From assembly GCF_001047675.1 (NCBI RefSeq), contig NZ_CP011975.1:3884073-3948072 (forward strand): a DNA stretch of 64,000 nt, read 5' to 3'. The DNA comes from Yersinia aleksiciae (GTDB taxonomy: Bacteria; Pseudomonadota; Gammaproteobacteria; Enterobacterales; Enterobacteriaceae). Under the pieces are notes generated by a model. That model was given only the letters and a program-made list of their open reading frames with translations. It did not search any database and was not told where the DNA came from. The stretch's first letter is position 1. Each line of letters begins with the position of its first letter. Shown one piece after another: positions 59,135-64,000 of this stretch. The position numbers and the translations under genes are program-made.

Positions 59135-60916
59135 TCAGTCAAGGTCATCATTATCTGGGCTAAATCGTACCCGCACTTCAGTCCCACCTTCTTCTCGCTG
59201 ACGAATATCGCACTGTCCGTTTAAGCTGGTGGCGCGATCCTGCATAATCATCAAGCCGTAATGATTAGGTCGCTCATTGGCTTGGCCAATGCCACAGCCA
59301 TTATCGATGATGGACATCACAACTTCACTGCCTTCAGCCACCACCTTGACCTCGGCTTTACTGGCATGGGCGTGCTTATAGATATTGTTCAGCGCTTCAC
59401 GGGCGATATTGACCAGATGAATAGCTTGATGGTCAGGCACTGCGTCAGACGCTAAGTTAAAATCGAGCGTCATTGGCACATTGGCCCGTTCGCTGAACTC
59501 ATTGACCAGTGTCTGGAGCGCGGCCTGTAAGGTCGCGGCATTGAGCTTCAGGCGGAAGGTGGTCAGTAACTCACGCAGTTGGCGATAGGCGATGTTAAGC
59601 TCATCGCGCATTTGCTGTATCAATAATTTGCTGGGGTCGGGCAAATCCGGCGTCTGCATCTGCAAGCAACTCACCTGTATCTTCAGGCAAGAGAGGGATT
59701 GCGCGATGGAGTCATGCAGCTCGCGCGCAATGGATGAGCGCTCCTCCATCAATAATAATTGCTGCTGATGCCGAGCTTGGCTCTCCAGTGCCAATGTGCT
59801 GGTTAGCTGCTCAACCAACATGTTAACTAACTGCTGTTGATCCGAATTGAGCGGTTTATCCGTGGGTAACTTTGCCAGCAATAACCCATATTGGCCGAGC
59901 TTATCACTCAGGCTCCAACTCAGTGATTCCCTTTGTGTCGCCTGACTGACACCGCTGAATGCGCTGCTGATGGTGAGCTGAGTGGGACGATTTTGCGGCG
60001 GTAAATATTCACCATCCATATTATCCGTGAGGTGAGTGCGATAAAGGTGATTGCCGTACAAACAAATCTGCACATTTTCCAGCGGCGTCAGTGCTTGCAA
60101 TTGATCAATCACCGGGACGAGCCGTTCACTCAGGGGCTGATGGGTATGTAGCTGGCGACTGCTGTGGTAAAGAAAGGCCAATACTTGGTTTTTCTGTTGT
60201 AAATCAGTGGTTTTTTGCGCAACTCGTTGTTCGAGATCACTGTAGATTAGCGACAATTCCTGTGACATGCGATTCAATGCCGTCCCCAGCATCCCCATCT
60301 CGTCACGTTGATTGGATAGGGTGTAGCGCTGACTAAAATCACCGCGTCCAATCGCATTCGCCATGGAGATCAATTGCAGCCATGGGCGCAATAAGCGGCG
60401 GCGCAGATAGTAGATCGTCGCTAACAACAGGCCCAGTGTCAGGATGATGAAGACCAGTTGAATCAGCGTCACCAGCAGTAGCCGCTGCTCGGTTTTATGG
60501 TCAATGGCTAATACCAGCGCATCGAGTTGATGGACAAAATCAGCCACACTGGCCGCCACCTCGTCAGGCTGTTTGGCCTGTAGCAGTTGGGGTTTGAGCG
60601 TGTTTTGCCAGTAGCGCTCAATTTGCAGATATTGATTGGTCAAACCTTCCCGCTTGAGGGCTTGCTGCAAATCGCTGCTGGTTTTGTCCTGCTCCAGTGC
60701 CACCAGATAGGGTAAATCGCGGTCATCCAGCGGCACCATAGAGAGTAGTCGATAACTTTGCATACGCAGTGAACCCGCTTTATTGATGGCATGTGCATTA
60801 CCCTGAATGCTTTGCGCCATCCATGACGAAATCGTCATGCCCGCCAACCCCAACATACCCAGCAGTATCATCAGTAAAGAGATCTGATTCACCAGTGGGA
60901 TAAGGTAACGTTTCAT
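59135..60916 (-). CDS. narX: NarX-like nitrate/nitrite sensor kinase, no adjacent narL
   Basis: Membrane histidine kinase of the HPK7 type, 593 residues. TM1 about 12-33, periplasmic P-box INKAGSLRMQSYRLLSM (45-60) that binds nitrate, TM2 about 147-170, HAMP, a central module, then the H-box ERSSIARELHDSIAQS with H401 and NIAREALNNIYKHAHA / DNGCGIG. Closest to E. coli NarX over the P-box and kinase core. The central module lacks the cysteine cluster seen in E. coli NarX (only C285 here). The receiver gene narL is absent from this locus; cbl occupies its place. Confidence 0.88.
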   Translation of the reverse strand: MKRYLIPLVNQISLLMILLGMLGLAGMTISSWMAQSIQGNAHAINKAGSLRMQSYRLLSMVPLDDRDLPYLVALEQDKTSSDLQQALKREGLTNQYLQIERYWQNTLKPQLLQAKQPDEVAASVADFVHQLDALVLAIDHKTEQRLLLVTLIQLVFIILTLGLLLATIYYLRRRLLRPWLQLISMANAIGRGDFSQRYTLSNQRDEMGMLGTALNRMSQELSLIYSDLEQRVAQKTTDLQQKNQVLAFLYHSSRQLHTHQPLSERLVPVIDQLQALTPLENVQICLYGNHLYRTHLTDNMDGEYLPPQNRPTQLTISSAFSGVSQATQRESLSWSLSDKLGQYGLLLAKLPTDKPLNSDQQQLVNMLVEQLTSTLALESQARHQQQLLLMEERSSIARELHDSIAQSLSCLKIQVSCLQMQTPDLPDPSKLLIQQMRDELNIAYRQLRELLTTFRLKLNAATLQAALQTLVNEFSERANVPMTLDFNLASDAVPDHQAIHLVNIAREALNNIYKHAHASKAEVKVVAEGSEVVMSIIDNGCGIGQANERPNHYGLMIMQDRATSLNGQCDIRQREEGGTEVRVRFSPDNDDLD

Positions 60917-60979
60917 AAAGTGGGATTCCTCGTCTAATTAGCCTGCAACCTTAACGGTTTTAAGGTTGAAATGTTAGCG

Positions 60980-61147
60980 CTAATGGGACTTCATCCCCGC
61001 CGCCGTCATCATCATACGGAACAGCATGGAAACCGCCAATAATGCCAAAACACTCCCGCACCAGATAATAAGCAGCCAACCAACGCGCTTCCACCACGGG
61101 GATTTCATCGGCTCAGTCGATGAAGAGGGTGATTGTGATTTCATCAT
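60980..61147 (-). CDS. DUF2474 small membrane protein of the bd oxidase operon
   Basis: 55 residues, directly after the cioB-type stop (TGAATG junction). One segment at about 22-44 (WLLIIWCGSVLALLAVSML), preceded by the family WWKRVGW and ending RMMMTAAGMKSH, the DUF2474 hallmark. Such proteins are the CydX-like small subunit or assembly factor of CIO-type oxidases, by analogy. A second ATG lies 3 bp in. Clear reading by eye and conserved location make it a real gene. Confidence 0.88.
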   Translation of the reverse strand: MMKSQSPSSSTEPMKSPWWKRVGWLLIIWCGSVLALLAVSMLFRMMMTAAGMKSH

Positions 61148-62158
61148 TCAGTGATAGCCCTGTTCGTGATCGGTTTTCCCGCGGAAGACGTAGTAACTCC
61201 AGAAGGTATAAACCAGAATAATGGGGATGATAAATAGCGCGCCAACCAGCATAAATCCTAAGCTCTGCGGAGGGGCGGCCGCTTGCCATAAAGTAATGGC
61301 GGGCGGAATAAGATAGGGCCAGATACTGATCCCCAAGCCGCTATAGCCCAGAAACACCAATAAGAGCGTCAGCAGGAAGGGGGCATAATGGCTGCCACGT
61401 TTGACGGCGCGCAGCAAGGCCCAACTGGCGAGTAATACCAAGATGGGCACTGGCAGGAACCAAAACAGATTTGGCAAGCTGAACCAACGCGCGGCAATTT
61501 GGGGATGTGCCAGCGGCGTCCAAAGACTGATCCCCGCAATAATAAGCAGCATCACCAGCGTCAGTGGTGTCGCCAGCTTATGCATCACCTGTTGTACATG
61601 GCCCTCGGTTTTCATAATCAGCCAAGTGCAGCCGAGCAGCGCATAGGCCGTCACTAATCCGATGCCACAAAATAGGGCAAAGGGGGTCAACCAGTCAAAC
61701 GGCCCGCCGCTGTAACTGCGGCCTGTCACTGGGAAGCCCTGAATAAAGGCCCCGACTACCATGCCCTGCGTGAAGGTGGCAATCAACGAACCGCCAATAA
61801 AGGCTTTATCCCAGATATGCTGCTTTTCAGGGCTGGCTTTAAAGCGGAATTCGAATGCTACGCCGCGGAAAATCAAGCCCAACAGCATCAGGGTCAGCGG
61901 GATCGCCAGTGCATCCAGAATCACCGCATAGGCTAGCGGAAAAGCGCCCAATAGTGCCGCGCCGCCAAGCACTAACCAGGTTTCGTTGCCATCCCAAACC
62001 GGAGCGACGCTATTCATCATCAAATCCCGGTCGCGACTGTTTTTGACCAGCGGAAACAAGATGCCGATACCTAAATCGAAACCATCCATCACCACATACA
62101 TCATGGTGCTGAATACAATGATAACGAACCAAATCAGTGGAAGATCAACACCCATCAT
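61148..62158 (-). CDS. cytochrome bd-type (CIO) quinol oxidase subunit II
   Basis: CydB/CioB, 336 residues, about 8-9 segments. Conserved PVWDGNETWLVLGG near residue 55 and YVVMDGFDLGIGILFP at the N-terminus. Two consecutive ATGs; the first overlaps the subunit I stop (TAATG). Pairs with subunit I to reduce O2 from quinol without proton pumping. Confidence 0.93.
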   Translation of the reverse strand: MMGVDLPLIWFVIIVFSTMMYVVMDGFDLGIGILFPLVKNSRDRDLMMNSVAPVWDGNETWLVLGGAALLGAFPLAYAVILDALAIPLTLMLLGLIFRGVAFEFRFKASPEKQHIWDKAFIGGSLIATFTQGMVVGAFIQGFPVTGRSYSGGPFDWLTPFALFCGIGLVTAYALLGCTWLIMKTEGHVQQVMHKLATPLTLVMLLIIAGISLWTPLAHPQIAARWFSLPNLFWFLPVPILVLLASWALLRAVKRGSHYAPFLLTLLLVFLGYSGLGISIWPYLIPPAITLWQAAAPPQSLGFMLVGALFIIPIILVYTFWSYYVFRGKTDHEQGYH

Positions 62159-63609
62159 TAGCTCCTGTTGTGGTGATTATCAGTGGGCAATGGACTGCTG
62201 CCGGTATCAAAGGGTTCACTGACGGCGGAGAGTGGCCGCGCGGGCGTTTGGTGCTGGCCTGGGCCACCCGGATCTTGCTGGCCGCCTTCATGGGCTATTG
62301 GCCCTTTGCGAATCAGCCGCATCATATAGGCGTAGCCCACGCCAAATACCGAACCATAAACCACGATGAAGACCAGCAAACTGATGCTCATATGCATCTC
62401 GCCGTGAGAGGAGACCGCATCACGAGTACGCTGCAAGCCATAAACAATCCATGGCTGGCGGCCCACTTCAGTGGTAAACCACCCGGCGAGAATCGCAATC
62501 AGCCCCGACGGCCCCATCCACAGTACAAAATGGAGGAAAGGGCGTGACTGGTACAAACCGCCGCGCCAGCGCAGCCATAGACTCCAAAACCCCGCCAAAA
62601 TCATCAACATGCCTAATCCGACCATAATGCGGAATGACCAGAACACAATGGTGGAATTTGGCCGATCTTCGGGTGGGAAAGATTTCAACGCTGGGATCTG
62701 CTTTTCCAAACTGTGGGTCAGGATCAGACTCCCTAAATAGGGAATTTCCAGCGCAAAATGGGTTTTCTCCTGCTTCATGTCCGGCCAGCCAAACAGAATC
62801 AACGGCGTGGCTTCACCGGGCTTATTCTCCCAGTGGCCCTCAATGGCGGCAATTTTAGCCGGTTGATATTCCAAGGTATTTAAGCCATGGGCATCACCAA
62901 TCACCGCCTGTAGCGGGGCGACAATTAAGGCCATCCACATCGCCATCGACAGCATTTTTCGCATGGCTGGCGTATCCCGTTTGCGCAGTAAATGCCAGGC
63001 GGCGGAGGCCCCGACAAAGAAGGCGGAGGCCAGAAACGCGGCGGTGGACATATGCAGCAGCCGGTAAGGGAAGGAGGGGTTGAAGATCACTTTCAGCCAG
63101 TCAACCGGCACCACTTGCCCATTAATGACTTCAAAACCTTGTGGCGTCTGCATCCAGCTATTGGAGGCGAGTATCCAGAAGGTGGACATCAGGGTACCGA
63201 GCGCCACCATGCAGGTGGCAAAGAAGTGCAAACCGGGGCCAACCCGATTCCAGCCAAACAGCATAACACCGAGGAAACCGGCTTCGAGGAAGAACGCGGT
63301 CAGCACTTCATAGGTCAGCAGCGGGCCAGTGATACTGCCGGCAAATTCGGAGAAAAAGCTCCAGTTAGTGCCGAATTGGTAGGCCATAACGAGACCGGAA
63401 ACCACCCCCATACCAAAGTTGACGGCAAAAATTTTGGACCAAAAATGGTAAAGATCACGATAATCCTCATTTTTGGTTTTTAACCATAACCCTTCCAGCA
63501 CCGCCAGAAAACTGGCTAGCCCAATAGTGATGGCGGGGAAGATGATATGGAACGAAATGGTGAAAGCGAATTGGATTCTGGCCAACTCGAGAGCGGTTAA
63601 GCCAAACAT
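62158..63609 (-). CDS. cytochrome bd-type (CIO) quinol oxidase subunit I, short Q-loop
   Basis: CydA/CioA, 483 residues from the ATG at 63609 (GAGGTCACT upstream; the longer frame to 63681 is rejected). Haem ligands H21, H186 (RLLHMSTAA) and Met in FWSFRIMVG near 329; GRQPW at 384-388. The Q-loop between about 257 and 322 is short, the CIO (cyanide-insensitive) class rather than E. coli bd-I. The C-terminal about 35 residues are Gly/Pro/His-rich (GGQQDPGGPGQHQ). Confidence 0.93.
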   Translation of the reverse strand: MFGLTALELARIQFAFTISFHIIFPAITIGLASFLAVLEGLWLKTKNEDYRDLYHFWSKIFAVNFGMGVVSGLVMAYQFGTNWSFFSEFAGSITGPLLTYEVLTAFFLEAGFLGVMLFGWNRVGPGLHFFATCMVALGTLMSTFWILASNSWMQTPQGFEVINGQVVPVDWLKVIFNPSFPYRLLHMSTAAFLASAFFVGASAAWHLLRKRDTPAMRKMLSMAMWMALIVAPLQAVIGDAHGLNTLEYQPAKIAAIEGHWENKPGEATPLILFGWPDMKQEKTHFALEIPYLGSLILTHSLEKQIPALKSFPPEDRPNSTIVFWSFRIMVGLGMLMILAGFWSLWLRWRGGLYQSRPFLHFVLWMGPSGLIAILAGWFTTEVGRQPWIVYGLQRTRDAVSSHGEMHMSISLLVFIVVYGSVFGVGYAYMMRLIRKGPIAHEGGQQDPGGPGQHQTPARPLSAVSEPFDTGSSPLPTDNHHNRS

Positions 63610-63712
63610 AGTGACCTCGCTGCAAACATGGTACTGCCTCATCAATCGATAAAATGAATCAAGCCCAGTGTGGCGAGCCACAGGCGATTATTTTAGGGCG
63701 TAAACTTGGCAG

Positions 63713-63743
63713 TTAGTTAACCATAAGTTAAAGTGGCTATAAT
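63713..63743 (+). promoter_or_regulatory. candidate promoter of the MocR-like gene
   Basis: TATAAT at 63738-63743 with TTAGTT at 63713-63718 (19 bp spacing, weak -35). It lies in the divergent gap with the oxidase operon. Confidence 0.4.
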
Positions 63744-63782
63744 AGTGACAATTAATTCAATATTACCTATAACAGTTGGCAT

Positions 63783-64000
63783 ATGACTCGATACGAACAG
63801 TTAGCGCAACAAATCCGGGCGCAAATAGAATCTAAGGTCTGGCAGGCAGGCGACAAGCTGCCATCGCTACGGGAAAGTTGTAAGCAATCGGGCTTAAGCT
63901 TAATGACCGTGGTGCAGTCATATCAGTTGCTAGAGAGTCAGGGGTGGATCGTGGCCCGCCCGCAATCGGGATATTATGTTGCCTCGCGTCCGACACAGCT
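63783..64000 (+). CDS. GntR/MocR-family regulator (YdcR-like), 3' cut by window edge
   Basis: Only the first 72 codons are visible. The GntR winged helix is complete: EQLAQQIRAQIESKVWQAGDKLPSLRES, then SLMTVVQSYQLLESQGWIVARPQSGYYV. This closely matches E. coli YdcR, whose C-terminus is an aminotransferase-like PLP domain; that part lies outside the window. Divergent from the oxidase operon by 173 bp. Confidence 0.8.
   Translation, partial: MTRYEQLAQQIRAQIESKVWQAGDKLPSLRESCKQSGLSLMTVVQSYQLLESQGWIVARPQSGYYVASRPTQ

Noticed and set aside
62992..63483. 163-residue plus-strand ORF antisense to the bd oxidase subunit I gene
   Set aside because: Gly/His-rich shadow of a strongly conserved gene on the other strand.

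Overview
The window is enterobacterial chromosome, almost certainly Yersinia. The genes are Enterobacterales orthologues: pepT, roxA, phoPQ, purB-hflD-mnmA, nudJ-rluE, icd, ansP, dcuSR, phoH, chaA, cbl and narX. It also carries the four-gene hmsHFRS biofilm operon with the gene lengths known from Yersinia, a fetMP-type iron locus close to it, and a YPAL-like palindromic mini-insertion after pepT. The species cannot be fixed by eye. No IS100, high-pathogenicity island or other insertion sequence is visible, so this is not the Y. pestis pgm-locus arrangement. Both window edges cut genes: pepT on the left and a MocR/YdcR-like regulator on the right.

Region by region. 1-11.5 kb is a housekeeping block: pepT(+), then roxA, phoQ, phoP, a small outer-membrane barrel protein, purB, hflD, mnmA, nudJ and rluE on the minus strand, then icd(+). 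11.7-17.8 kb holds the ynfC lipoprotein, the ybjI/ybjJ pair, a ROK-type regulator and ansP. 18.4-24 kb holds a decayed BglG-type antiterminator, a 2-hydroxycarboxylate transporter facing dcuSR, and a GntP-permease remnant. 24.2-27 kb is a glutaminase with an MFS exporter. 27-33.7 kb is a LacI-controlled beta-glucoside PTS operon (IIB, IIC, phospho-beta-glucosidase, IIA) with a glycoporin, preceded by a perfect-core CRP site and palindromic operators.

34-42 kb is an eight-gene iron operon: FTR1 permease, P19, DUF2318 membrane protein, two FtsX-like permeases, an ATPase, a TlpA-like lipoprotein and a c-type cytochrome, with a Fur-box-like site upstream. 42.2-46.2 kb carries tehB, a LysR regulator, a free-standing AlaX-type editing protein and an M24 peptidase. 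46.9-53.2 kb is hmsHFRS, with an RcsAB-like box upstream. 53.4-64 kb carries a GNAT acetyltransferase, phoH (Pho-box-like site), chaA, a siderophore-interacting reductase (Fur-box-like site), cbl, an orphan narX, and a cioAB-type bd oxidase followed by an unmarked 55-residue DUF2474 protein.

Taken together the accessory genes deal with iron, biofilm, carbon source choice and respiration. The iron operon contains both membrane transport and redox parts. The dcuSR/2HCT unit looks like a sensor paired with its own transporter. The beta-glucoside cluster is a complete import, phosphorylation and hydrolysis unit. I saw no rRNA, tRNA, CRISPR array or prophage.
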